A stretch of 17,338 nucleotides of DNA from Bacillota bacterium. Its GTDB lineage: Bacteria > Eremiobacterota > SpSt-956 > JAKJGF01. The notes under the pieces were generated by a model. It made no database searches. It was not told the DNA's origin and was given only the letters and a program-made list of their open reading frames with translations. Positions 6,190 through 15,541 of the stretch are shown here, piece after piece (position 1 is the first letter of the stretch; each line of letters opens with the position of its first letter). The stretch lies in contig JAKPQU010000175.1 of assembly GCA_029555925.1 (NCBI GenBank), positions 1 through 17,338 of the forward strand. Reading direction: 5' to 3'. The position numbers were made by a program, and so were the translations under genes.

Positions 6190-7149
6190 ATGAGAACATT
6201 TGACAATATAAATACGGAAAAATTATGTGAATTCTGTGATCTTATTTCAGTCGGAACTGCCTGCGGGCCTGCAGTAAAATGGGCAGAGGAAAGACTTAAT
6301 AGCTGGACTTCCCATATGGTAGAAGACGGATTTCTGCTACTTTTACCTCCCGGAAGCACTATGGAACAGATAAGAATCCTCTATGTGTCACATATAGATG
6401 AAATAGGCGGCATAGTAATGTCACCAGGAGCATCAGGCAAAACGTTCAATACACGTATAATAGGTACAGCACCCCGGGCTTTTTCAGAAAGACCTTTAAT
6501 TGCCATGGATTATCTGGATAATGACGGCACATCTTTAAGAGATTGCAACGGTATTATATCAGGTGGGGATCTTCTGTTACATGGCAAGGATTTACAGCCA
6601 TTCAGAACAGTTTTTACTTTTAAAGAAAAAGCATCTATTTACGGTGAATGGATTGAAGGTAAAGCCATTGATCCTAGAGTTACTGCTTTCGGAGTGATTG
6701 AGGCGGCATCTATGATAAAAAGATCTGATATTGCAGTAATGCTTGTTTTTGCAGAAGAATGTTCTATGTTTGCAGCAAAAAAAGGAGCCTATTTTGCCAA
6801 CAACAGATTAAAGTCTCTCTCACTCATGGTAAACTGTGATGTTCCGGGATTTAATAATGTAGAAGGCGGACATATTGAACACTGTATTATGAGACTTTAC
6901 GAGGGGAAAAACCTTATAGACCCGTCTTTTGGCATTAATATGTATGAGAAACTTGTAAAAAGCGGATGCAATCTTTCTATGGGAGCCTCCCTTACAGGAA
7001 GCCAGACATCGCTGTTTATCCCACTGTGTCATACGATATCACTGGCAGTTCCTGCAGAAGAAGCCCATGTAGCAAGAACAAGAGCTTCCCTGAGAGCATT
7101 AAATGAACTTATAAACGTCCTTGTTACTATTGCTGAAGTTTTTGGGTAA
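6190..7149 (+). CDS. M42-family-like metallo-aminopeptidase (divergent)
   Basis: A 319-residue protein resembling the M42 glutamyl aminopeptidase/endoglucanase-M family of dinuclear zinc or cobalt peptidases. Family landmarks in order: H68 in SHIDEIGG, D161 in EGKAIDPRVTAFG, the catalytic EE pair at 189-190 (FAEECSMFAAKKGA), D217 in VNCDVPG, and H293 in EEAHVARTRAS. The metal set therefore seems present, but the surrounding motifs are altered from the family's usual DDR, EEVG and HSPxE forms, and the protein is somewhat short. Shine-Dalgarno AAAGGA (6175-6180) lies inside the methyltransferase 3' end. It is third in the operon and converges with the response regulator only 4 nt later. A related metal-dependent hydrolase activity is the alternative. 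Confidence 0.8.
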   Translation: MRTFDNINTEKLCEFCDLISVGTACGPAVKWAEERLNSWTSHMVEDGFLLLLPPGSTMEQIRILYVSHIDEIGGIVMSPGASGKTFNTRIIGTAPRAFSERPLIAMDYLDNDGTSLRDCNGIISGGDLLLHGKDLQPFRTVFTFKEKASIYGEWIEGKAIDPRVTAFGVIEAASMIKRSDIAVMLVFAEECSMFAAKKGAYFANNRLKSLSLMVNCDVPGFNNVEGGHIEHCIMRLYEGKNLIDPSFGINMYEKLVKSGCNLSMGASLTGSQTSLFIPLCHTISLAVPAEEAHVARTRASLRALNELINVLVTIAEVFG

Positions 7150-7153
7150 AAAT

Positions 7154-7543
7154 TTAAAAACCAAATTTTTCTAATTCTCTTAAGATATCGTCCTGTCCAA
7201 AAGGTTTTGGTATATAAGCTGAGGCTCTGCCTTCATAATAGGCATTAAAAACAGTACCGGGGTCATTAAGGGCTGTCAACATAATTATTTTTACTTCTTC
7301 GTCAATTCCAAGTTCAGTTTCTATTTCACGAATTTGTTTCAATGCCTCCAGTCCGTCCATACATGGCATCATGATATCCATAAAAATCAAATCATAAGGT
7401 TCTTTATCTTTATGGGCATGAGCAAAAGCATCAATCGCCCCTATACCGTTAAGGACACAATTACATTCCCAGCCATGCATGGCAAGTAATGTTTTAAGCA
7501 TATTCTGTATATGACGGTCATCTTCCACAATCAAACATTTCAT
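7154..7543 (-). CDS. Single-domain response regulator (CheY-like receiver)
   Basis: A receiver domain of 129 residues with no output domain, so it acts by binding a partner when phosphorylated. Visible residues: acidic pocket D8/D9 (VEDD), phosphoacceptor D56 (IFMDIMMP), switch T90 (IIMLTA) and K113 (YIPKPF). The frame extends 13 codons upstream to 7582, but the ATG at 7543 is chosen because GGGAG (complement of 7552-7556) sits 8 nt before it and because the receiver begins there (MKCLIVEDD). No histidine kinase is adjacent. It is divergent from the kinase-FGE gene, sharing the 7544-7757 region, and converges with the peptidase gene. Confidence 0.93.
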   Translation of the reverse strand: MKCLIVEDDRHIQNMLKTLLAMHGWECNCVLNGIGAIDAFAHAHKDKEPYDLIFMDIMMPCMDGLEALKQIREIETELGIDEEVKIIMLTALNDPGTVFNAYYEGRASAYIPKPFGQDDILRELEKFGF

Positions 7544-7672
7544 AGTCTTTTCTCCCGGCTGATATTTATTGTAGTTACGCAAAATGAACGGATAGGATTA
7601 TTTCCACCACTGATTTATACTACAAAAGGCAAAAAATACCTTTCATAATTAAAAAACTCAAAAAATCACCTA

Positions 7673-7701
7673 TTGATAAGATAGAATAAGTAAGCTATAA
7701 T
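7673..7701 (+). promoter_or_regulatory. Near-consensus promoter of the kinase-FGE gene
   Basis: TTGATA (7673-7678), 17-nt spacer, perfect TATAAT (7696-7701). The start near 7708 gives a leader of about 50 nt without a recognisable Shine-Dalgarno before ATG 7758. Confidence 0.7.
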
Positions 7702-7757
7702 AATCGGATATCATTTTCTATAATAAAAACATGTCATGAAGCACTCATATAAATATT

Positions 7758-9515
<1,758 letters not shown>

Positions 9516-9599
9516 TATTTTCTTAATATCACATCTCACATCTTACAAATCAGAACTTAACGCCTTTCTGGCGAGTTGTTTACAGTTGAGTGTTGAACG

Positions 9600-9628
9600 T
9601 TTAGAGTTGAAATCAACCTCTATATAAT
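9600..9628 (+). promoter_or_regulatory. Possible promoter of the L,D-transpeptidase gene
   Basis: Perfect TATAAT (9623-9628) 17 nt after a weak -35 TTTAGA (9600-9605). It is followed by a leader of about 40 nt with a strong Shine-Dalgarno. Confidence 0.4.
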
Positions 9629-9676
9629 AATTTAATAAAAATAAAGATTCCTATGCATTTCAATCAAGGAGGTTTT

Positions 9677-11488
9677 ATGAAAAAATTAATATTTATAATA
9701 TTATTCTCTTTTATTATAAATTTCAGTAATACAGTGTTCTCTCAGGAGAAGCCGGAAGAAGAAATAAGGATATGTGTAAATATACCTGCTCTCACCCTTA
9801 CCGTATATAAAAACGACAGGATAATAAAACAGTATAAAATAGCGGCAGGGAGTCCGAAAACACCGACCCCTGCAGGACAATATAAAATAGTCAGTAAAGA
9901 AACTGACCCTACATGGTATCCCATGCCGAAACCTGTTAAGAAAATAGATGATAAAGGGGTGGAATATACGGAAATGACCGTTGAGGAACCTGTTCCTCCC
10001 GGCCCTGATAACCCTCTGGGAAAATACTGGATGGGTCTTGATAGAAATGATCTGGGCATACACAGCACAAATAACCCTTCTTCCATAGGTTATTCGGTTT
10101 CCCATGGATGTATCAGAATGAATCCTGCCCAGGTCAAGGAAGTATTTGATCTTGTACAGATCGGGACAATAGTTGATATAATCTATAAAACTACAGATAT
10201 AGTAGTGGAAGGAGACTCGATATATATAGCGGCATATCCTGATATATATTCCAGAGAAAAAGACAGATTAAAAAACCTTAAATATAAACTTGATAAAACC
10301 GGTATACCTTACGACCAGAAACTTGTGAAAGAGATACTGGAGAAAAGTTCGGGAACATTCCTTATGGTATCCTATCCTTACAGAGTAGTCTTTCAGGGAC
10401 AGGATGTATCTGTAAAATCCATATACCCTATGGATATCATGGGTGGTAAAAAAGAATTTTATATATCTCTGAAAGACTGGAATAACATTTCTTCCGATAC
10501 TATCAGTCTAGATAAAGAGAAATCACTGGCCACTGTAAAAGGGAAAAAAATCAGTTTCATTTTTTATGATGAACGATGCTATGTTAATGCTATAGAACTT
10601 GCAAAAATCGCTGACATGGACTACCAGGTAAATAAAGATACAAGAACGTTAAGTTTTTACTCGGTTGTAATAAATTTAAACGGGAAACATGTCCAGGGAG
10701 AAGGAGATTTAATACAGGATAAACCATTCATATCAATTAAATATATCTCTGATGTAATGGGAATCAAATTTGCATGGAACAACAGTACAAAAGAAGCCAG
10801 ATTTGGCGATACATCGTTCAAATGTGTTCTGAAGAGAGGAAAATCCTGGATTCCGGTAGAAAAACTGGCAGAACATTTCTCTATTCATGTGAAAAGAGAA
10901 AATAAAAGACTCATAAATATCTATTATCCCGAATTTCTTTTAAATGATATATCACTGGCGAAAAAAGCTTTTTTATATCATGGAGAAATATACATATCCT
11001 TAAGAGAATTCGGAAATATAACAGGTATAAAATTCCAGTGGAAACCTGAAAACAGTAATGTTCTTATAGTAAATAAAAATCTTAAAGCCAGACAGTTCGG
11101 AGGCACAGCATTTTTGCCACTCTCTTCCCTGGTAAAAACAGGACTGGTAGAAGTAAAAAGACCTTCGGAAAATTTGATTCTCATTAATATGACAAAAATA
11201 ATAATAAACAATAAATTTTTACCGGTAGAAGCCTACAGGGACGGCAGTAACGATGAAATAATGATACGCTCGGATGACATCTTACCATCTGGTTCACAGG
11301 TTTTTCTATATAATCCTGAGAGTAAAACTGCCACATTTAACGGTGAAAAGATAAATGCAATTCAGAGGAAGGAAGGAATATATGTTTCTCTCACTGAATT
11401 GAGCCGGTTAAAAGGATTTCAGATAGATTACGCTCGTAATGATTGTGTCATAAGAATATTTATAGAACTCCAATCAGATAAACAGTAA
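9677..11488 (+). CDS. Secreted L,D-transpeptidase (YkuD) with copper-amine-oxidase-N-like repeats
   Basis: A 603-residue exported cell-wall enzyme. Residues 1-22 are a signal peptide (MKKLIFIILFSF... VFS). The YkuD domain (about 30-170) forms 3-3 peptidoglycan crosslinks or attaches proteins to peptidoglycan. Its signature is complete: GIHSTNNP with H129 and SHGCIRMNP with H143 and nucleophile C145. The rest (about 230-600) is a series of beta-rich repeats like the copper amine oxidase N-terminal domain (FISIKYISDVMGIKFAW, IYISLREFGNITGIKFQW, IYVSLTELSRLKGFQIDY), probably binding cell-wall polymer. The ATG at 9677 is chosen over an upstream in-frame ATG at 9653: AAGGAGG (9666-9672) lies 4 nt before it and the signal peptide starts there. 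It appears to be expressed alone. Confidence 0.92.
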   Translation: MKKLIFIILFSFIINFSNTVFSQEKPEEEIRICVNIPALTLTVYKNDRIIKQYKIAAGSPKTPTPAGQYKIVSKETDPTWYPMPKPVKKIDDKGVEYTEMTVEEPVPPGPDNPLGKYWMGLDRNDLGIHSTNNPSSIGYSVSHGCIRMNPAQVKEVFDLVQIGTIVDIIYKTTDIVVEGDSIYIAAYPDIYSREKDRLKNLKYKLDKTGIPYDQKLVKEILEKSSGTFLMVSYPYRVVFQGQDVSVKSIYPMDIMGGKKEFYISLKDWNNISSDTISLDKEKSLATVKGKKISFIFYDERCYVNAIELAKIADMDYQVNKDTRTLSFYSVVINLNGKHVQGEGDLIQDKPFISIKYISDVMGIKFAWNNSTKEARFGDTSFKCVLKRGKSWIPVEKLAEHFSIHVKRENKRLINIYYPEFLLNDISLAKKAFLYHGEIYISLREFGNITGIKFQWKPENSNVLIVNKNLKARQFGGTAFLPLSSLVKTGLVEVKRPSENLILINMTKIIINNKFLPVEAYRDGSNDEIMIRSDDILPSGSQVFLYNPESKTATFNGEKINAIQRKEGIYVSLTELSRLKGFQIDYARNDCVIRIFIELQSDKQ

Positions 11489-11607
11489 AAAATTATAAAA
11501 AAAATACGCATCCCCCCTTTACATTTTTTCTAATGTCGTGATAAGTAATTAAAGAATTATATAAAGGGTAATGATTAAGGGGTAAAAATTATGGAGGTGT
11601 ATATAAA

Positions 11608-12111
11608 ATGTTAGCAGTAGGTGCTTCATTTGGTTTCGGAGCAGTTGGAATGCAAAGTTATATGCAGATAGGCATGGGCGGAGGAATATTTTCCGGCGGT
11701 TTCATGTCAAGTATGAGTATGTTCGGAGGAATGAGTTCCATGTGTGTCGGTATGGGCGGAATGACACCATTTATGGGTATGGGCGGATGCGGCATGGTAG
11801 GAGGCGGAGTGGGCATGGCAGGAGGAGGCGTGGCCAGTGATGCAGATCTGGCAGCTCTGAATGCAAGAATAGCAAGAAGAGGAGCTCTTATAAATCAAAG
11901 ATGTAAAACAGCAAAAATGGGTGGATTTCTCGGGAAATTACTTGGCTTTGCAGCAGGAGTTGGTATAGCCGCACTGGTTCTTGGTACAGGTGGAGCAGCT
12001 TTACCTCTTGCTCCATTATTGATGGCAGGAGTAATGGGATCCGGTGTTGGAAGTCAGCTCGGATTTCTCCTTGGCGGCGGCGGAAGCCTGTCAAGAGGTC
12101 TGCCTCTCTAG
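11608..12111 (+). CDS. Gly/Met-rich small hydrophobic protein of unknown function
   Basis: I do not recognise a family. The 167 residues have three parts. Residues 1-75 are extremely low complexity (26 Gly and 15 Met by my count), with repeats such as GMGG, GGGVGMAGGG and FGGMSSM. Residues 76-104 form a charged, helix-prone segment (DADLAALNARIARRGALIN). Residues 105-160 are hydrophobic and glycine-zipper-like (GFLGKLLGFAAGVGIAALVLG... GSQLGFLLGGGG), suited to membrane insertion or oligomer packing. There is no classical signal peptide. The start is supported by GGAGG (11593-11597), 10 nt upstream. The reading frame is real by ribosome site and by lack of stops in compositionally skewed sequence. 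A structured RNA element and terminator follow. A pore-forming, surface or metal-binding role is conceivable but unproven. Confidence 0.75.
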   Translation: MLAVGASFGFGAVGMQSYMQIGMGGGIFSGGFMSSMSMFGGMSSMCVGMGGMTPFMGMGGCGMVGGGVGMAGGGVASDADLAALNARIARRGALINQRCKTAKMGGFLGKLLGFAAGVGIAALVLGTGGAALPLAPLLMAGVMGSGVGSQLGFLLGGGGSLSRGLPL

Positions 12112-12150
12112 TTTTATAAAGGTATATTAAGTATAAATTGTAATTATATA

Positions 12151-12260
12151 ACAGACTTTGACTGAAGTCTCTGAGTAAGGTTACTCTAGAAGCCTCCTGC
12201 TTCAGTTCACCAGAACTGGCAGGGGGAACAGTCGTCATAAGCTGTAAAAGGTTTTTACTA
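12151..12260 (+). ncRNA. Candidate structured RNA or 3' UTR element
   Basis: Several stems nest here. ACAG (12151-12154) pairs with CTGT (12242-12245). GACTG (12160-12164) pairs with CAGTC (12229-12233). GAGTA/TACTC (12173-12186) closes an AGGT loop. A long hairpin is formed by CCTCCTGC (12193-12200) with GCAGGGGG (12219-12226, one G-U), continuing after a TT bulge as CAGTTC/GAACTG with an ACCA loop. A strong terminator follows at 12283. It matches no riboswitch or housekeeping RNA consensus I know. It could be an sRNA or the 3' UTR of the Gly/Met-rich gene; the strand is set by the terminator's T-run. Confidence 0.5.
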
Positions 12261-12282
12261 CACACTACTAAGAAAACTATAG

Positions 12283-12308
12283 AAACGATGGTATACCATC
12301 GTTTTTTT
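12283..12308 (+). terminator. Rho-independent terminator
   Basis: A perfect 22-nt palindrome (AAACGATGGTA / TACCATCGTTT, 12283-12304) runs into a 7-T tract (12302-12308) on the plus strand. It terminates transcription from the Gly/Met-rich gene or the candidate RNA. The minus-strand side has only three Ts, so it is mainly a plus-strand terminator. Confidence 0.85.
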
Positions 12309-12380
12309 ATTTGTTCCAGGGGGAGTAAACACCTGTCGTCAGAGGACTGAGTAGATCAGGGCAAAGCATTTAATTAATAT

Positions 12381-13271
12381 CTATAAATCAGAAAAAAGCT
12401 CTGTTTTAAATGGATATCCTACTATCTGAGTCAGTATTTTTTCGATAGGTCTGGTTATAGTCATTTCGAAGGCTACATTATTTGGAACAAACTGAAAATG
12501 TCCTTCTCTCCAGCTCAATATCCTTTTTACAACCTCTTCGCCTTTTCCCCATTTATCTTCTGCGTGGACTGCCTTACCTTGTAAAAAAAACAATGCAGCT
12601 TCTTCTCCTGCAAGGTAAAAACTGAGCTTGCCACTCTGTCTGGTATGGACCAAGATTTGAAATATATAAAAAGGTGGTATAAAGTTTATATCTCCTGCAA
12701 ATACTAGTCCTTCTATATAATCAGGAGATGTATAAACAAGGTTCTGGCTTTCTTTCAATGACATGGAATAGTCATTTCTGTCCAGGTAAAGCTTTATAAG
12801 TTTTTTTCTTGCTTCAGTATTGGAAGGGTCTTCTTTAATGAGAGATGTATATTTTTTAAGAGCTTTTTCTTCTTCCAGGTTTTTCTCTCTGGCATTAACT
12901 TTAAATTCTTTAGTCTTTTTTCCTTCATTCCCATAACCTCTATGGCCGTAATCTCTGGCAAATTCCGAAACAGAAAAGGTTAATTCTTTTGACTCCTGCT
13001 TGGAATATGGTAAAGAAGGAGGCGGTAATACGTTAGCAGTATCACTATGTTCTTCTTTTTTCTTAATAATATATTCTGCATAATTCTTTGGTGTTAAATC
13101 TTCTTCTGTTTCAGCCGGTAAATCTTCCGACCTTTCTTTAAAATAAACCCATTTAACACCTTCTTTTTCTTCCCATGGCGCTGCGTTTATTTTTACCTCT
13201 TCTTTTGATTGAGAAGGAAAAAATAATTCTTTTAATTTATTTGTAAGGCTTTTCGATTTTTTATGTTGCAA
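12381..13271 (-). CDS. DUF4388 (PATAN-type) domain protein
   Basis: A 296-residue cytoplasmic protein. Residues 1-130 are charged and probably disordered, with a basic, amphipathic start (KSKSLTNKLKELFF). Residues 136-186 look like a TPR-type helical repeat (KYTSLIKEDPSNTEARKKLI). Residues 190-290 form the DUF4388/PATAN domain: FIPPFYIFQILVHTRQSGKLSF, then AALFFLQGKAVHAEDKWGKGEEVV, then WREGHFQFVP. Such domains are protein-interaction modules found in bacterial motility and polarity regulators. The start is TTG at 13271, since a stop codon lies two codons upstream in frame; no clear Shine-Dalgarno is seen. It is second in an operon, 36 nt after the HEAT protein gene, beside the minor pilin operon. 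Confidence 0.85.
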   Translation of the reverse strand: MQHKKSKSLTNKLKELFFPSQSKEEVKINAAPWEEKEGVKWVYFKERSEDLPAETEEDLTPKNYAEYIIKKKEEHSDTANVLPPPSLPYSKQESKELTFSVSEFARDYGHRGYGNEGKKTKEFKVNAREKNLEEEKALKKYTSLIKEDPSNTEARKKLIKLYLDRNDYSMSLKESQNLVYTSPDYIEGLVFAGDINFIPPFYIFQILVHTRQSGKLSFYLAGEEAALFFLQGKAVHAEDKWGKGEEVVKRILSWREGHFQFVPNNVAFEMTITRPIEKILTQIVGYPFKTELFSDL

Positions 13272-13307
13272 ATATTATTCACACCAGATAAGAAAATTTA
13301 AGGCAGA

Positions 13308-13694
13308 TTAGAATGAAAGTCCATGCTGCATGCCTGTTAATTTCTGTATAGTTTCCTGGATAGCCTGAACTATCCATGGCTGAACTTCCAGTTTTAAAGC
13401 TTTTGCAAGATAAGGAATTGCTTTGTTATCACCTAAATTGCCAAGGGCTTTTACTACATTATAACGTACTGTATCGTCCGGATCGGAAAGAACCTTCAGT
13501 AAATATTCTACTGCTCTGGGGTCTCCAAGTTCTCCGAGAGCCCATGCCGCATCAATTCGATTTTCTGCTGAAGGCGATTTAAGTTCTGATACCAGTTGTT
13601 CAAAATTCTTCTCCATTGCATTAACAGTACCGGTTATAAAAAAAATAGAAATAATTATCGTAAGAAAAAAGAAAATTCCTCTAGTAATATACAC
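13308..13694 (-). CDS. Exported HEAT-repeat protein
   Basis: A 128-residue protein with an N-terminal signal peptide (IFFFLTIIISIFFITGTVNA, about 7-26) and then two to three HEAT (PBS-lyase-like) repeats. ENRIDAAWALGELGDPRAVE and DTVRYNVVKALGNLGDNKAI show the usual A-LG-LGD-A pattern; a third helical unit ends near residue 125. It should act as a periplasmic or outer protein-protein scaffold. The start codon is GTG at 13694, with AGGAGG (complement of 13704-13709) 9 nt upstream. It is first gene of the operon with the DUF4388 protein and is driven by a consensus-like promoter at 13871-13899, leaving a leader of about 170 nt. Confidence 0.88.
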   Translation of the reverse strand: MYITRGIFFFLTIIISIFFITGTVNAMEKNFEQLVSELKSPSAENRIDAAWALGELGDPRAVEYLLKVLSDPDDTVRYNVVKALGNLGDNKAIPYLAKALKLEVQPWIVQAIQETIQKLTGMQHGLSF

Positions 13695-13870
13695 AGACGA
13701 ATTCCTCCTGATTTTTCAAAATATATTTTGTTGAGTTGAGCATGTTAATCTCCATGTGAAGAAAATAAATAGTTATAAACAGATAAAAGACTGAAACCTT
13801 TATTCCATAAGAATTTTACTTAAAAATTATGCTCAATTTACGAAAGGGTATCTTTTAAAATAATTTACTT

Positions 13871-13899
13871 ATTTTACTATACAGGGAAAATTATGTCAA
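13871..13899 (-). promoter_or_regulatory. Near-consensus promoter of the HEAT-DUF4388 operon
   Basis: On the minus strand: perfect TTGACA (complement of 13894-13899), 17-nt spacer, TAAAAT (complement of 13871-13876). The predicted start near 13864 gives an unusually long leader before the GTG at 13694. Within it an 8-bp inverted repeat (TTGAGCAT at 13736-13743, ATGCTCAA at 13829-13836) could close a large RNA loop. Confidence 0.75.
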
Positions 13900-13948
13900 G
13901 TTATGTATCTTACAATTCAGCCATAAAGAATGCTTTTTTACTCAACAA

Positions 13949-15523
13949 TTACTCTATCCGCCAGTATACAGGCTGGAGATAAACAGGTGTTGTGCTATAG
14001 TTCATTGTGGAATCTGTTACATAGGGATTATATCTGAATGTTACCACACAACCGTTGGTGGCGCTGTTTTTAACAACAACGCCGGCATTGTTATGCTTAT
14101 GGGGATCGGCATTTATTATAATACCTTCAATTGTAATGCTATTATTGGCACTATCGTTACATTTATTTTCCAGAGTTATGGCACCGTCTGTCGTATAAAC
14201 AACTCCTTTAAAGGTATTTCCTCCCGGCAGAGGAGTTGCACTGGTAGAAAGAGTGAAAGAACCTCCATAAATTGCTACTGTATGTGTATTTACAGGACTG
14301 TATATATGCATACTGGAATCTTCCAGCACAATAGGCGTATCTTTAGTGGCAAAGGTAAATGACTGTGCATCAACAGTAACTTTAGATGACTTAAGCTCTC
14401 CGTCTACAAAAAGACCGGCATAGATATTATCATTAACCTTGATATGTATGGGAGTATCACCTTCAAGATTCATGTCTAAATTACCACCCCAGTGATAAAT
14501 ATTATTCTCATTTACTGTAATGGTATTACTACCCCAGGTCATACCATGAGGCATATAATCATTCATATCTACCCACTTTTCCGTGTCGTAAACCGTCACT
14601 CCCAGTACTTTTAGATAAATGTGTACTCTGGCCTTCAACGTGCCGCCTTCATTTTTTATCTTTCCTTTAAAAGTAACGTGAGCACTGGCAAACAATAGAC
14701 CTATATCCGGTACATGTTCATCCATTTCATGTTCATTGCCGCCACCTGCTATAGAAAATGCTTTAGCTCTTGCCCTGAGGGTATTATAGTCTAATTTCAA
14801 ACATTCTTTTGTAGGGACATTGCTTACCGGTATGCCTTTTGCTGATTTTATATCGGCAATTGTGGTGGCATCTCCGACAGTTCCACTGGAAGCAACTGTT
14901 GAATGATTTAAAGAAAGTGATACGTTAGAACCCTTGGAAAAGGTAAAGGGGCCTGAATAATTACAATGGATATTACTGGGAAATCTGTCAGGGTTAGCAG
15001 TTAGCTGTAGATCAAGTGGGCCGGTGCCGGCTACCGTATTTATAGATACAGCACCATCACTGTAAAGTGTCATGGGAACAAACTGATAGTGTACAATAGC
15101 TTCCACAATCTTACTGGACTTATTCCCCCCTCCTGCCGGAACCGTTCCTTTTGATACTACCAGCATGGAATAAGGAGGAATAATCCTGGAGTCGCCAAAA
15201 ACATCTATAATAGTTGTAGAGGTAGATTTACTTATATTCGAACTATATTCATAAACGTTAAAAGTTCCTCTGCCAATGGTATCACTATAATTTTTAGTAG
15301 AAGGTATAGCACTTATAGAGCCAAGTTTTTCCAGTTGATAAATCATATAATGAATGCCGCTTTCTGCAACATTCAATGCTTCCGTATCATAATAATACTT
15401 CATGGACATACTCATATGGGAATAACTGTTCATCATAAGAACAGTGCCCAGACCAAGTAGTATAAAACTTATGCCGAGAGCCGATATAACAGCCATTCCT
15501 TTTTTAATTGAATATCTTTTCAT
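13949..15523 (-). CDS. PilX/GspK-like minor pilin
   Basis: A 524-residue type IV pilus-type minor pilin, the third gene of the pilin operon. The N-terminus KRYSIKKG|MAVISALGISF has a short basic leader ending in Gly9 and a hydrophobic helix to about residue 32. Position +5 is Ser, not Glu, as is typical of GspK/PilX-type tip subunits. AESGIHYMIYQLEKLG matches the conserved segment after the PilX N-terminal helix. The remaining 400 or more residues are a large beta-rich domain with Asn/Ser/Thr repeats (GSNVSLSLNHSTV, VENKCNDSANNSITIEG-like), probably displayed at the pilus tip. The gene starts 18 nt after the PilW-like gene with a weak Shine-Dalgarno, suggesting coupled translation. Confidence 0.85.
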   Translation of the reverse strand: MKRYSIKKGMAVISALGISFILLGLGTVLMMNSYSHMSMSMKYYYDTEALNVAESGIHYMIYQLEKLGSISAIPSTKNYSDTIGRGTFNVYEYSSNISKSTSTTIIDVFGDSRIIPPYSMLVVSKGTVPAGGGNKSSKIVEAIVHYQFVPMTLYSDGAVSINTVAGTGPLDLQLTANPDRFPSNIHCNYSGPFTFSKGSNVSLSLNHSTVASSGTVGDATTIADIKSAKGIPVSNVPTKECLKLDYNTLRARAKAFSIAGGGNEHEMDEHVPDIGLLFASAHVTFKGKIKNEGGTLKARVHIYLKVLGVTVYDTEKWVDMNDYMPHGMTWGSNTITVNENNIYHWGGNLDMNLEGDTPIHIKVNDNIYAGLFVDGELKSSKVTVDAQSFTFATKDTPIVLEDSSMHIYSPVNTHTVAIYGGSFTLSTSATPLPGGNTFKGVVYTTDGAITLENKCNDSANNSITIEGIIINADPHKHNNAGVVVKNSATNGCVVTFRYNPYVTDSTMNYSTTPVYLQPVYWRIE

Positions 15524-15541
15524 TTTACAAACAGCTCTTTT

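Noticed and set aside
9554..9590. Hairpin AACGCC/GGCG after the FGE stop as a DGR cruciform or terminator
   Set aside because: The stem is short and bulged, and there is no T-run; too weak to call either element.
12151..12260. Known riboswitch, 6S RNA or SRP RNA
   Set aside because: No conserved core of c-di-GMP, SAM, TPP, cobalamin, 6S or SRP RNAs could be matched by eye.
11888..12265. Minus-strand open frame of 125 codons
   Set aside because: It runs antisense to the Gly/Met-rich gene and the structured RNA; its composition shows no protein-like domain and it lacks a ribosome site.
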